From contig VCMS01000089.1 in NCBI GenBank assembly GCA_022539475.1, positions 1 through 64,000 of the forward strand: DNA of 64,000 bases, in the 5' to 3' direction. Shown piece after piece: positions 52,101 through 62,000 of the stretch (positions are counted from its first letter, which is position 1; each line of letters begins with the position of its first letter). Under the pieces are notes generated by a model. That model made no database searches and was not told the origin of the DNA. It saw only the letters and a list, made by a program, of their open reading frames with translations. The DNA comes from Gracilaria domingensis. Lineage: Eukaryota > Rhodophyta > Florideophyceae > Gracilariales > Gracilariaceae. Both the position numbers and the translations under genes were made by a program.

Positions 52101-55100
52101 ATGGTCTTCAATAGGTTTAAAAACAGCCTCATTGGCCCCCGTCTTGTCGACTCTTTCGCTCGTAAAAGAAGGATTAAGTGGAACTTGGGACACCACGTTA
52201 CCACCAGCTTCTGTTTGATTGACGCGTCCGTAGCATGATCCAACGCTTTGAGACCCTCTCACATGGGTTCGTTCTTGACGTAACGCCCCTGTGTGTGATT
52301 CTGCTGCGTAATCTATGGCTCGAAGACGGTGGCCATCTCCTGACCCTCCTAATCGCGCTTGAGAAGGGGTGCTTCCAGTGCATATACGCATTCTTCTTTT
52401 TCGATTTTGAGCAGATGCACCGATGAGCACTGGTGCAGAACTCAAATTCGACAAGGCTCCTCGAAGTGAATGGGAATCTCCATTCTGTGGAGAGCTCTTC
52501 AACTCCTCATCACCTTCAGGCCGTTCACGAAACGCAGGACGTCCTTCCGGTTTTTCTGTCTCTCCAGTAACGTGAACTACTGGCCCTTGTTCATCATTGA
52601 GGTTAGAATCACCAGTATGACCCACATTACTGAAAACTTCAAACCCACATCTTTTGCTACCCATCAAATCCCCATCCTTTGGAGAATGCAAAACGTCCTT
52701 TCTACCGCCCTGAGAAGACGCACGTCGCTTTCGCATTGTTCTTCGTGATTGAGGTCTAACGCGTTCTGAGGACTCGTTTCTGCTCTCATTCGTAGAAGTT
52801 CTTCGCCTTTTCCTACGCACTGGTCGTATCTCAAGCTCTTCTTCATTCTCTTCACCGTCATGCATTCGTTCATCAGCATCATCGTCATCATCGTCCTCGT
52901 CAGAAGAGGAAGACGAGTCAGAGTCATCAGACAGGTAAGCATCGCCGTCAAAATCTTCATCCGAGTCCTCGTACTCCGAATCAGGGGCTTCAAAATCGCG
53001 GAGCGGGACGCCCACAACACCATCCGCTTTCTCAAGGGCAACTCGTTCTCGCTCCATAATCATTCGTCTTCGCGTATTCCTCGCTTCTCTCAGCAATCTC
53101 TTCTCTTCTTTCTCCTGGTTCTCTCGAAACTCCTTTGCGCGCTTCAATAACGCATCGCAGTTAGGATCCCGGGCATAGCTCGTTGACTTAAACGTGACAG
53201 ACGGTTGCTGAGCAGTATTCTCCGCCTTGTCTCGAACATTACCCAGCTGCAACCCCATCTGAGGTGCGTTAGGCTGTAACTCTGGAGGATGTGGTCGCAG
53301 CTCTTTGTCACATAATCTCCCCCTCGGCGCTAAGTGAAGCAGAACACCTGTGTTTTCATCTACTGCGCGCTGCTGTGCATCCCTTCGAAACGGTGTACAA
53401 TCACTAGCAAAGAATTGCTCCTCCGGGGCGAGTGCAGTTGCTTCACCTGAGTCGATGCCAAACAAGTTGATAGCTCCTGAAGTGTCCGCAGTCACAAAGC
53501 TCAAACCATCCGCTGAGAACTGGCCATCGATGATTTTCGGCGCTTTCACGGGCACAGGTAGACCACCGTTAGATGGCTCCGGTACGATCTGCTCCGCAAT
53601 CGAGAACGAGCGCAGCTTGGCGCCCGTCTCAACATCCCACAAACTGACTTGGCCGTCGTACCCACCAGAAAGCAGTATGCGCCCATTCAGGGGGTGGCAA
53701 TCCATGACGTAGATTTCTCCCTCATGGGCATGCAACACGCGCGCAAGCTCAGCCGTATCGGCATACCATACGCGAATCTTGGCATCCGACGTAGCGGTGA
53801 AGACATAGCGGTCGTCATGTGACCAAAGCACGGCACACACGGACACTGGAAACACAGGACGGCGCATTCTCGGTACAATACTCCCGCACGCTGAACCCGA
53901 CGCTGCACCACTGAGCATGCTTGGCGCATCCGCCTGTATTTGAGAGCGACAGTCAAGAACCTTATAGCTCCAGGAACCCATACCTTCGACAGATGCAGCT
54001 CTGCCGCGCGCAGGAGGAAGTCTAGCTTTCGTGCGGTTCCATATTCTGGCAGTGCCGTCTCGACAAGCGGTGACTATAGTGCTCCCATTTCGGGAGAACA
54101 GCACTTGGCTAATGAGCTCTGAATGTCCCCGCAACGATGTGAGCAGGCGCACGCGCGGGAGCACAGATTCTTCGGTTTGCGGCTTGTCAATTGCGTAAAT
54201 GTGCGCAGCGCAATCCGTACCGCTGACAGCTAAGCGCGTTGCACCCGCATTGAAGCATACACTGAGCACTTCGTAGGTGGGAGTGCCGCTCACCATGCTA
54301 TGTGCCGCGCCATTTCGAGGAGGTTCAGCAGGTGCTGCGAGGGGAGGCGATGACGCGCCAGCAGCAGAAGACTGTGGAAGCGCAGCAACAGGCACCGACA
54401 CAGCAGCGGCAGAGACGGCGGCAGAAGGAGGTTGGGCAGAACCCGGCAGCGGAGAAGGCGGTGCGGTGGCAGAGGTAGCGACAGCGCGCGCATTGCGCTG
54501 CGAGTCGGCTGCGGAACGAGAGGGTGGGCGGGTGGGCGTGGGAATGCGAATATGGCCCGCCTCAAAGTGATCGGCGTTCCACAAACGCACGGAACCGTCA
54601 GCGCCGCCGGAGACAAGGTAGGGACGATCTGGACACGGGCTGCACTGCACGGCGTTGACCTCCTTGGCGCCGCCGTCCAGCACGTGCAGCGCGGCGCCCG
54701 TGGTGAGGTCCCACACGCGCAGCGTGGTGTCGCTGCTGGCGGAGATGAGCTGCGGCTTGGAGGGGTGGATGACCAGCTCGACGAGATTGCTGTCGTGGCC
54801 GCGCAGCGTGTGCTGCAGGAAGGCGGTGTGGGCGCACCACACCTTGATGAGGTTGTCGTCGCTGCCGGTGACGATGAGGCGCGCAGAGTTGTCGAAGAGC
54901 GTGGTGAAGACGGGGAAGTGGTGGCCCACGAGGCGCTTGAGGCGGCGGTACGCGCGGGGCAGCAGCGTGAGCGACAGCGGCTGCAGCGACGGCTGCGTGG
55001 CGCTGGCGGCGGCGTCGCGCAGCATGGGCAGCACGCGGCCGGAGAGCGGCGGCGCGCGCGCGGCGGCGGCGGCGGCGGCGGTGGAGCGGCGCGCAGCGCG

Positions 55101-55433
55101 CGCGCGGCGCGACGGCAGGGCGGCAAAGCGGCCGGTGGCGAGCAGCGTGGCCGGCGCGTGCGGGTGCGGCGCGCGCGGCAGGCTGGCGGCCACCAGGTCG
55201 CGCAGGAAGGAGCGCGGGACGTGCGCGAAGCGGGTGGCGCACTGGCGGTACGTGAGCGGCAGCAGCGCCTCGCCGGTGGCGTCGGGCACCTGCGGCAGCT
55301 GGCGCAGCGCGGCCAGCGCGTGCTCCAGCGCGCGCAGCGCGGCGTCCACGGCGGGGTGGCCGTCGTACGAGTGCAGGTGGTGCAGCGCGAGGAACAGCAG
55401 CTCGTCGTCGGGCGGCTGCGGCGCGCGCGGCAT
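49179..55433 (-). CDS. BRWD/PHIP-type WD40-bromodomain protein
   Basis: About 2,084 residues from the ATG at 55433; the frame is open further upstream, but only as Pro/Arg low-complexity from the GC-rich promoter. WD40 repeats span about residues 165-700 (GHHFPVF...VTGSDDNLIKVW, GHDSNLVEL...SASSDTTLRVWDL, and others). An acidic stretch lies at about 820-860. The family-specific segment YVPQLGDDVMYFPGGH is at about 1308-1323 and the tudor-like region follows. One bromodomain is recognisable at about 1575-1660 (DYCVTIPCPMDLNTV...GYYRHYSAFCFDLMLLKNNAVRYH). Known members are CUL4-DDB1 substrate receptors that read methylated or acetylated histones. Animal PHIP has two bromodomains; I see one here. 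The C-terminal 400 residues are disordered. Confidence 0.9.
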   Translation of the reverse strand: MPRAPQPPDDELLFLALHHLHSYDGHPAVDAALRALEHALAALRQLPQVPDATGEALLPLTYRQCATRFAHVPRSFLRDLVAASLPRAPHPHAPATLLATGRFAALPSRRARAARRSTAAAAAAARAPPLSGRVLPMLRDAAASATQPSLQPLSLTLLPRAYRRLKRLVGHHFPVFTTLFDNSARLIVTGSDDNLIKVWCAHTAFLQHTLRGHDSNLVELVIHPSKPQLISASSDTTLRVWDLTTGAALHVLDGGAKEVNAVQCSPCPDRPYLVSGGADGSVRLWNADHFEAGHIRIPTPTRPPSRSAADSQRNARAVATSATAPPSPLPGSAQPPSAAVSAAAVSVPVAALPQSSAAGASSPPLAAPAEPPRNGAAHSMVSGTPTYEVLSVCFNAGATRLAVSGTDCAAHIYAIDKPQTEESVLPRVRLLTSLRGHSELISQVLFSRNGSTIVTACRDGTARIWNRTKARLPPARGRAASVEGMGSWSYKVLDCRSQIQADAPSMLSGAASGSACGSIVPRMRRPVFPVSVCAVLWSHDDRYVFTATSDAKIRVWYADTAELARVLHAHEGEIYVMDCHPLNGRILLSGGYDGQVSLWDVETGAKLRSFSIAEQIVPEPSNGGLPVPVKAPKIIDGQFSADGLSFVTADTSGAINLFGIDSGEATALAPEEQFFASDCTPFRRDAQQRAVDENTGVLLHLAPRGRLCDKELRPHPPELQPNAPQMGLQLGNVRDKAENTAQQPSVTFKSTSYARDPNCDALLKRAKEFRENQEKEEKRLLREARNTRRRMIMERERVALEKADGVVGVPLRDFEAPDSEYEDSDEDFDGDAYLSDDSDSSSSSDEDDDDDDADERMHDGEENEEELEIRPVRRKRRRTSTNESRNESSERVRPQSRRTMRKRRASSQGGRKDVLHSPKDGDLMGSKRCGFEVFSNVGHTGDSNLNDEQGPVVHVTGETEKPEGRPAFRERPEGDEELKSSPQNGDSHSLRGALSNLSSAPVLIGASAQNRKRRMRICTGSTPSQARLGGSGDGHRLRAIDYAAESHTGALRQERTHVRGSQSVGSCYGRVNQTEAGGNVVSQVPLNPSFTSERVDKTGANEAVFKPIEDHQGDSASCFRPRPSIPHPDSRSRTFPHEQMQNRSFVEGSPHCDIKDPEVRNANKTEGNDKSVLSDFPARLTRRQRRERTRNGVSNGDPIEKFDHVVDIDEVAQRELEILEAQRNDRYHKKRRRRQSSENGDECYSSGDPDKRYNKRMDPRRASGLRMRPTRRNSKSEDLMLCKERVAGAPENGIKSLEASTWLRSTSTPYTYVPQLGDDVMYFPGGHLKAMEVSRSSGLDPLLDKAEFKKKGLEVLDGNLFAKDEVPLHFHVVDLQFDFPTLLAPKGRNVGSRRGGKRQPDGSVVKPKTKVILTLQLLSPPRRRSGQSAAFVLSYFPVDVPEYLVLTSRVNAALSRTWKPSDRFRILFLNEKRAWQYYTGKVRSVKSTLRTTMWNSIEVEYDNESGREKENVDLVSPWELEPLDLLEGSKSVHHHYGSAFKASTVEPGLFPAIARELEGMKQSESDWRAQLLWLETTISLASAPDYCVTIPCPMDLNTVLVRLCTGYYRHYSAFCFDLMLLKNNAVRYHGSKSEAGRLADTAFTRIIDLADKVRAQFSFSWIPFQAGHGAQMGTTIGGQSTYRFVYPRPSHIELSAVNGIPSAHTPAVPTTRHGPVPVSQRESVSGVTTPVLHHPENASPTMLGQPSQRAWNTMLRFGASQVPNPFHQSHPMSGAGLPPALPGMPLQGASIRTAGRGPRATTRGQGVRQGATSGRRTVGSVHMGGGQGSSASVVATAGTLPVIGGTPPTGIALITPQGSPRVQPANARMVTNSTQSNLTQRHQMRLPMPNGPLPSPTVTRPGASNSFPIPPSLEGLLDTASKTGGNAGPSLPEHLVHHGGGVRTGTSHTNLRSPLALQSRATRAGSTAGEGGANSWARSMEGAGGMFHHQASTSDSHLPVPTHGRSQSPISPIPIGTDASHRTRGQHNQFASANTGARYQEYSTLSMAAAESTMSCGGAEVAQHAATAESAEITPVSRPRRTTS

Positions 55434-55870
55434 CGTGGCGGCGGCGGGCGGGCGCGGGGCGCGGGGCGCGGGGCGCGGGGCGCGGGGCGCGGCGGCGCGG
55501 GGCGCGGGGCGCGGCGGGCGGGTGGACGGGGGTGTGGGGGGTGGGGGGGAAGGGGGGGGTTGACGGGGGGGGCGCGGCGGGGGTGGCGGGGAGGGGGGAG
55601 GGGGGGGGGGCGGTACACGCGTGCGGGCGGAGCACGCGGCGCGGCGCGCCCGGTTGGACGGGCGCTGCGCGCGCGCCACGCCGCGCGAGCCGCGGCTGCG
55701 TCGATTTGCGCGCCGCTGCCGCTGCGCGCCGCGACGCGCCCCCGCGCGCGCCGCGTCGCTGCGGAGCGCCGCTGTAAGCGCCGTGGCAGGCAGGCAGCAG
55801 GCCGCGCGCTCAGGTGCTTACAGCGGCGCGTGTGAGCTGGCGCGGCGCTGCACTGTAAGGCCGCCGCGCC
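55434..55870. promoter_or_regulatory. Extreme GC-rich divergent promoter with G-tracts
   Basis: 437 bp between the BRWD/PHIP and DUF1995 starts. At 55515-55615 the plus strand has many runs of four to nine G (GTGGGGGGTGGGGGGGAAGG and neighbours), which satisfies the four-tract rule for G-quadruplexes. The repeated word GCGGGGCGCGG occurs at 55450-55515. High GC continues for about 1 kb into both genes. Confidence 0.6.
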
Positions 55871-56971
55871 ATGTGCGCGCCCGCAGGCGGCGCAGCGCAA
55901 CAGCGGCGGATCACGCGGCGCGCGATCTCCGCGGCGCGCGGCGGCCGACGCCGCGCATGCGCCCGCGCCATGCCTGCGCGCCGCCGCCCGCCGGCGTTCG
56001 CCGCGCCGCCCGCGCGCCTCGCGCTGGCGCCGCGCCGCTCGCTGCCGGCGCCGCGCCGGCGCCGCGCGGCGCGCCGCCGCCGCGCGCCCACGCTGCGCGA
56101 GCTGCCGGCGCGGCGCGCCGTGCCGCGCGCGGACGGCGACGACGCCGCGTTCATCCCGCAGACCATGGAGTACGCGGTGCGCCAGGCGCACGCCGCCACG
56201 GCGCACGCGCTGGTCGACGGCCACACGCACCTGCGCGTCGAGCTGCCCATGGGCCGCACCCGCAAGCACTGGTACCGCATGTCGCCGCTGCCCGCCTCGT
56301 ACGCCGAGACCGCGCTGCTCGCCTTCCACTACGCCAGCCTCTTCAAGGGGCTGTGCATTCACCTCGTGCTCGCGCAGCCGTCGCCGCTCACGCACCCGGT
56401 GCCCTGGGTTCACGCCGTGCACCACACGGACCACCCCGACGTTGTGGCCGTGCTGCGCGAGCCGCCGCGCGCCGAGCAGCGCCGCGTCATCATCGTGGCC
56501 GCGCTGCGAGCGCAGCACGTGCCACTGTTGACAAAGCTTGCGTCCGTCAAAGCGGACGCAATCATCCTGCTCAACTCCTTTTTGGATGAACCTCTGCTCA
56601 CCCCCGTTTACCCGTTTGTGGACACCTACGTTGTGCGCGCCTTGCAGAAGAGCGCCGTCATGCGTGCCCGCTACGACGCGCCATGGCACGTGTTTGTTGA
56701 GATAGCCGTGTTTGAGTATGAGTGGGTGGGCGACTGTGACAACTGCTGGCGCCCCACCCAGCGCCGCGTCGAAAATTTTGCGCTTGGGAGAGATGCGAGC
56801 ACCAAAGCCGTGAACGGCTATTGGCACACGCCCTACGCGGGATGCGAAGCGGGTTTTTGGCCTTTCATGACGCTTGCCTGCAGGGAGCTACTGCCCTTGG
56901 ATGGCCGCGTACTGCACCAGATCAGCAAGGAAAAGAAACAAAAAGCGCAGCGCCCGTTTGGCTTCTTCTAG
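55871..56971 (+). CDS. DUF1995 protein, probable plastid protein
   Basis: 366 residues from the ATG at 55871; an alternative ATG at 55970 gives 333 and begins MPARRRPPAF, with the early Phe common in red algal plastid transit peptides. The first about 85 residues are Arg/Ala/Pro-rich without acidic residues, consistent with a transit peptide. The body matches the DUF1995 layout: TMEYAVRQAHAATAHALVDGHTHLRVELP at its start, then LVLAQ and NSFLDEPLLTPVYPFVDTYVVRAL..., with aromatic-rich FEYEWVGDCDNCWRPTQRR near the end. Plant members (for example LPA3) act in photosystem assembly; the biochemical role is unknown. The N-terminal coding part has extreme GC. Convergent with the ABC gene, 81 bp between stops. 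Confidence 0.75.
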   Translation: MCAPAGGAAQQRRITRRAISAARGGRRRACARAMPARRRPPAFAAPPARLALAPRRSLPAPRRRRAARRRRAPTLRELPARRAVPRADGDDAAFIPQTMEYAVRQAHAATAHALVDGHTHLRVELPMGRTRKHWYRMSPLPASYAETALLAFHYASLFKGLCIHLVLAQPSPLTHPVPWVHAVHHTDHPDVVAVLREPPRAEQRRVIIVAALRAQHVPLLTKLASVKADAIILLNSFLDEPLLTPVYPFVDTYVVRALQKSAVMRARYDAPWHVFVEIAVFEYEWVGDCDNCWRPTQRRVENFALGRDASTKAVNGYWHTPYAGCEAGFWPFMTLACRELLPLDGRVLHQISKEKKQKAQRPFGFF

Positions 56972-57052
56972 TCCACATCTCTTTTATGTACAACTATCTT
57001 GTTTCCTTGTTTAACCAAATCTCATTACCATTTCGTCACCAAGCCTCGGCCT

Positions 57053-58303
57053 CTACGCCATGTTTTCCTTTCGCACCGATTTCTCGGAACGGCTCTCCTT
57101 GGCTTGTATATCCGCGTCCAGCAGGGAACGGCCAGTTGCAGCCAGATACACGTCGTCCAAACTGGGCTTACTCTGAGCAAAACTAAAAAGTCTCTCGAAT
57201 CCAATCTGTGCCAGGCACTGCACAATCTCCGTCCCAATCTGTGCATTTCTGGCGTCCACCACCAGCTCCAACGAGTTGTTTTGCGACCGATTGATAATCG
57301 CCGCTTGCACCAGACCCCGTTGCTTTAGCGCACTGCACGCGCTCTCGGCTCTGTCCAAACTTGTAAATTCGTTCAATCGTACACTAATGCGATCGCCACC
57401 CAGACTTTCCTTCAGTTCTGCAGAGGAGCCGTGCGCCAGCATCACGCCCTTCTCCAGAATCACAATGTCGTCGGAAAGGATGTCCACTTCCTCCAGGTAG
57501 TGCGATGAGAGGATCACCGTACCGCCGTTCTCGCGCCATGAACGCAGCACATCCCAAATCACTCGACGCGTTTCGATATCCAGTCCGACCGTGGGCTCGT
57601 CCAGAATGAGGATCGGGGGCTGATGTAGCAGAGCAATGGCCAAATCGAGACGCCTCACCACACCACCAGAGTACACACCTGTCTGTCGATCAATAAAGTC
57701 TTCCAAACGAAGCAGTTCGACGAGGTTTTCAATGACATGCGGTATTTCACGGCGGTCAAGGTGCGCAATGTTCGCAAACATCTCGAGGTGCTCTCTGCCA
57801 GTCAGCACTTTGTCCAAGCCCGCACTCTGCGCCACGTAGCCAATCATGTTCCGCACGAGCGCAGCTTCCTTCACGGAATCAACGCCATAGTATTTGACAG
57901 AGCCACTGTCCGGTGAGGCGAGAGTAGACATACACCGCAAAGTGGTAGTTTTCCCGCTGCTGTTCGGGCCCAGCAGGCCCAAGATTCGCCCGGGAGGAAC
58001 GGAAAATGTGAGATTGTCCACAGCGGTGATGGTTAGATTTTGTTTCTTCTTGGAGCCAGGGCCTTTGACCTGCTTTTTGAAGGACTTCCGAAGATTGGTG
58101 ACGGAGACGGCGGGGTGATCTTTAGCAAGCGCGGCGATATCCAAGGACTTTGAACGCCTGAAGAGATAAAGGAGCATAGTAGGTGTTTTGAAGGGAGTTG
58201 ATGTGTTGTCCAAACGTCGTTCCCGAGCGCATAGAGAGCCTCCTGCAGCCGGGCTAGCAAAATTGGACTTCCCGCAGGGCAGCGCTGGAACAAAGGCAAC
58301 CAT
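57053..58303 (-). CDS. ABC transporter ATP-binding protein, probably plastid-targeted
   Basis: 416 residues from the ATG at 58303. The first about 60 residues (MVAFVPALPCGKSNF...) lack acidic residues early and carry Phe at position 4, like red algal plastid transit peptides. The ATPase domain follows: Walker A LGPNSSGKTT (residues 111-120), Q-loop Q159, signature YSGGVVRRLDLA (211-222), Walker B ILILDEPTVGLD (231-242), H268. The Walker A has Ser where most have Gly in GxxGxGK. The signature and C-terminal layout match the drug-exporter (DrrA/CcmA-type) class that pairs with a separate permease. A cyanobacterium-derived plastid envelope exporter is likely; substrate and permease are not in this window. 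Confidence 0.85.
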   Translation of the reverse strand: MVAFVPALPCGKSNFASPAAGGSLCARERRLDNTSTPFKTPTMLLYLFRRSKSLDIAALAKDHPAVSVTNLRKSFKKQVKGPGSKKKQNLTITAVDNLTFSVPPGRILGLLGPNSSGKTTTLRCMSTLASPDSGSVKYYGVDSVKEAALVRNMIGYVAQSAGLDKVLTGREHLEMFANIAHLDRREIPHVIENLVELLRLEDFIDRQTGVYSGGVVRRLDLAIALLHQPPILILDEPTVGLDIETRRVIWDVLRSWRENGGTVILSSHYLEEVDILSDDIVILEKGVMLAHGSSAELKESLGGDRISVRLNEFTSLDRAESACSALKQRGLVQAAIINRSQNNSLELVVDARNAQIGTEIVQCLAQIGFERLFSFAQSKPSLDDVYLAATGRSLLDADIQAKESRSEKSVRKENMA

Positions 58304-59054
58304 GGTCAGAGTAGTCGTTTGAAAGCTTCAGATGAGGTCTTCAGAATAGCAACAGGCAATCCCCTGCGAACTGCGTGATGAGATGACAAGTGCGCAGTAT
58401 AAAGTATTCCTAACGCAACATTGCCGACTAAGACGCACTGCAAGTAGAAAGCGCTTTGCGCTCAATTCTCTACGCAGCAAAACTCGCAGAATACGGCGCA
58501 AGTTTGGATCATACCATAGATACGGGGATTAGTTCAGTACACAGGCCGTTGCAGTTCATTCAAGGTGAAGTGTGACCGAGGAGCAAGTCTTGCGTACCAG
58601 GGGAAGGCTAGCCCTCCGCCAGGCTGTAGGGTCTTGTTGATCGCTTGTTGCCTCAAAGGTATAAGTACGATAAGTCTACCCTCCGTACAAAATTCTGTCG
58701 TAAATATGTTTCTCCGCCGTTGAGGTGATTTCATCACGAAGCGTCACGAGCCGTGACGGAGGAACATGGATTTGGAAGTACAGAGGTAACGGTTCCATTT
58801 CGTCGTAAAACCAGAGGTTCAGAGTGACTGTCACTCAGTGACCGTCACGGTATGGCTGTAAGGAGACAAGTTCGTTGTCGGACGCAGAGGAGCTTGATCC
58901 AACTCGCCAACGAAATTTTCTTTTCGTGACAGACGTCTGCATCTGCCTCAAAGAACTTTTAGTCCGAGGTGAGCACCAAACTTTTGCTTTCAGGTCTGTT
59001 CTTCGTGCATTTGTCTAGTTCAAACCATCTCACAATTGATTGAAGAAGGAGCGA
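58304..59054. promoter_or_regulatory. Divergent promoter with TGACG/CGTCA cluster
   Basis: 751 bp between two divergent starts. At 58734-58856 the core TGACG/CGTCA or TGACC occurs repeatedly (AAGCGTCACGAGCCGTGACGGA; GTGACTGTCACTCAGTGACCGTCACGG), forming nested inverted repeats. These resemble CRE/TGA-type bZIP sites. No gene seen. Confidence 0.5.
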
Positions 59055-62000
59055 ATGCCTCTGAGTGCGCCGAAGCTCTACGACCTTGCTGTCTACCGAG
59101 ACGAGTTTGTCGGACAGGTGAGCGGCCTTGTCCCCATATACCATGCTTCAACAATGGGCAACGTCCAATTCTGCTAAGAAACCACCACAGTCACAGGTTG
59201 AGACCCCCGAACAGAGAGAAAATCGCCTTCTCACCAAGTATGAGTCTGCTCTCAATGCGCCCTCGCAGGCGGCAAAGACCGCTCTTATCGAAATTGTGCA
59301 GAATCTCTCAGAATCACGAATTCAGCGACTGGGCAAGAGAAATCGCCCATCAACCCCTCTGTGGGAACGTCGCTTACGCTATGCAGTTCATCGCAATTTG
59401 GCCGATGTACATGTGAAACTAAATGAACCTGATCATGCCCTGACAAACTACTCACTAGCACTTGACGATGATAACACCGACTTTTTGACCTGGCTGAAAA
59501 CTGCACGAGCAGCCGTTGAGACGGGGCGTTTGCATGTTGCTAGGAGAGCTTACGAGGTGGCCTTGTCAATGAGACCGCGTCATTGGCTCGCCCAGTCTAA
59601 TTACCAAGCTGTTTTATGCGCTGTGTTTGACGCTGATGAAGACGTACTGAGGCCAAGTACCGAAAAACTTTCCCCGTATATTTCCTTTTGTCTTTCTAAT
59701 CGTCGCAAACAACTAAATGCCGGCAAACAAGTATCTGAGACTCCGTCCCCCGAACGGATCGTACTACTGGAACTTTCGTGGGCGTTTCTAGTTGACTCTC
59801 TCATTTCATGTCTAGAAAGCCGTCTATCATCTAGCGCATCATGCAATACTTATGATGTGTCCCACTCTATTGTTTTCGTAATTGATGAACGACTTCGTCC
59901 AACTACTTCCAACAGTGCAAATGACAGAGACAAAGACTCCGTAGCAATCGTGCCATGTTCTCCGGAAAGAGAAGTTATTGATTTGGTGTCCACGCCAAAA
60001 TCTGAAGAGCCTCTAGCCATGCAAAACGATGGCAAAGTACCTACAAAATCTTCTGCAAGTAACGAAACACCCCCTGAATCGAACGATGTAAGCGTTACTT
60101 CCATCCCTGCCAGACAGATACAAGCAGCTCCGGAAAATGCTCATCAAGCACGGCCCGAAGGCTCTTCTGCTGCTAGTACTGGAGTACACAAAGCTACCAG
60201 TAATGCAAATGGATCCACAGCTACTGAGAAAACTAGGCAAATGAAATCTACAGATACGGAAGAGGTGTCGTCATCACGGAAAGACCCTCCATCGGAGCAG
60301 CCCAAAAAACCTGAACTGCGCAGATCAAGTCGTGCTAGAAATCAACAGGACGGCCAGGATGAGGAGCGTCGTTTGACAAGAACTGCAACTGGTGCCAAGG
60401 ACAGTACGCAAATGGATGTCGACCTCATAAGAACGCTCTTGGATATGTGGCAGGATAAAGTTAGACATGAAAGCTCTAAAGGGATGGATACGAACCAAGG
60501 CAGAACGAAAGATCAGGCAAGCACGTGTAACAATATCGTCGTCGATAATGCTAATCAGAAACAACACACATGTGCTTGGAACACAGTTATTGATGAGCGG
60601 GTTGAGGCAAAACAAGTTCACGAGTTCGTAGATGCTTTTCCGCCAAACAACAGCGGTCCTGCTGATTTAATGGTGAGAACTTTGGACAAACTCTGTGAGG
60701 TGCAGGTCGCTCAGTATTCATCTTCACTTGCCTTACTCTGGTCTGCTTTGCGTGATAGATTGCAGTTCCATATGCCCGGATCCGTATCAAATGCTGCCCT
60801 CGTAATCGAAGCTATGGTTCTATCTGGAAAGAAAGCCGGAAAGGCGAAGGAACGTCGATTCAAAGAAGCATCGCGATTGCTATCACAAATGGCCATAAGC
60901 TTCGACATCGGCAGAGAGTCAACCTTCCTTAAGCTTCGCTTACTGTGGGTGCGCGCAAACTTGAATGAATGCCGTGGAAAGATGCAGATGGCTTTCGACA
61001 GTGCTGCTGAGGCCTTGACTCTCCTGAAGACCCTTGAAAACGAGAAAAGCAATCAATTCATCCCTGCAGCTGCGGGACCGGAATTATCGGGCTACTCTTA
61101 TAACTCTCTTCGGAGCATAATCAACGAAAGATTATCAAGATTGAAAACGGCAGGTGATCTTGAAAAGGCTGAAGTTGAACTCTCGAAAGTTGCTCAAGGT
61201 GATAAACAGGCTGCCATACGCACCGTTTCGATTCTTGCCCCTTCTGTCAATGCATCTATTAAAGCGCTTGAATACGAAGAATGGGATGAAGACGATCTGG
61301 CGACTGAGTTTTCTACTGCGATGGAACACAAGAGGTGGGAAGAGCGTCTAGAAGCTGAAATCGAATTAGAACCAAGGCTGAAAATATTTGGCGAGGCATG
61401 CGCGAAAGCTGCTGATCTTGTCGGTGAGCTTCTTTGTTTCTCAGTTCGCTTACGAATGGCTGTCCATTTCTATGCTGCTCAATTGCGAGACGAGGTTAAT
61501 CAGATTGACAAACCGATGAACAAGATGGGATCGTGCGAAGTCCGATTAGCTGATTTATTGGTTCTCATTAGGAAGTATGCATTAGTGATCAAAAAGGTCG
61601 CGAATCCTTCGAGTTCTGATATATGGAGCATGGAAGAAGATGTGTGCGGCTGGTCAATGGAAAAGGCTACTTCAGTTGCACAGATAACCTTGATCTCTTT
61701 GACGAAGCTTCTTATTACAAAGATTCCTATACTCAAGTTTTCCGCTCCCATATCTGAACTCGGGGCATCGCAAAAGAACAAGAGGCTTGGTTTCACGAGA
61801 TGCATGCTTGCGTTTGTCCGATGTGTATTGGTAAACCAATATGCTCGGATGTCTCCAGAGATTCGATCTCAGGGCCCAGAATCGCAGAAGATGAGGTCTT
61901 TAACTAGGAAACGTCTATTCGTAACCTCTTACTGCCTGCGAGCCCTCGTAGACCGTGGATGTTGCAGGGAAGAAGGAACAAGTGGAGCTCTCATGAAACT

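Noticed and set aside
54290-56827. Very long frames on both strands (several hundred codons) around 54.3-56.8 kb
   Set aside because: They follow from extreme GC, which removes stop codons. They overlap the BRWD/PHIP and DUF1995 coding regions and have no domain content.
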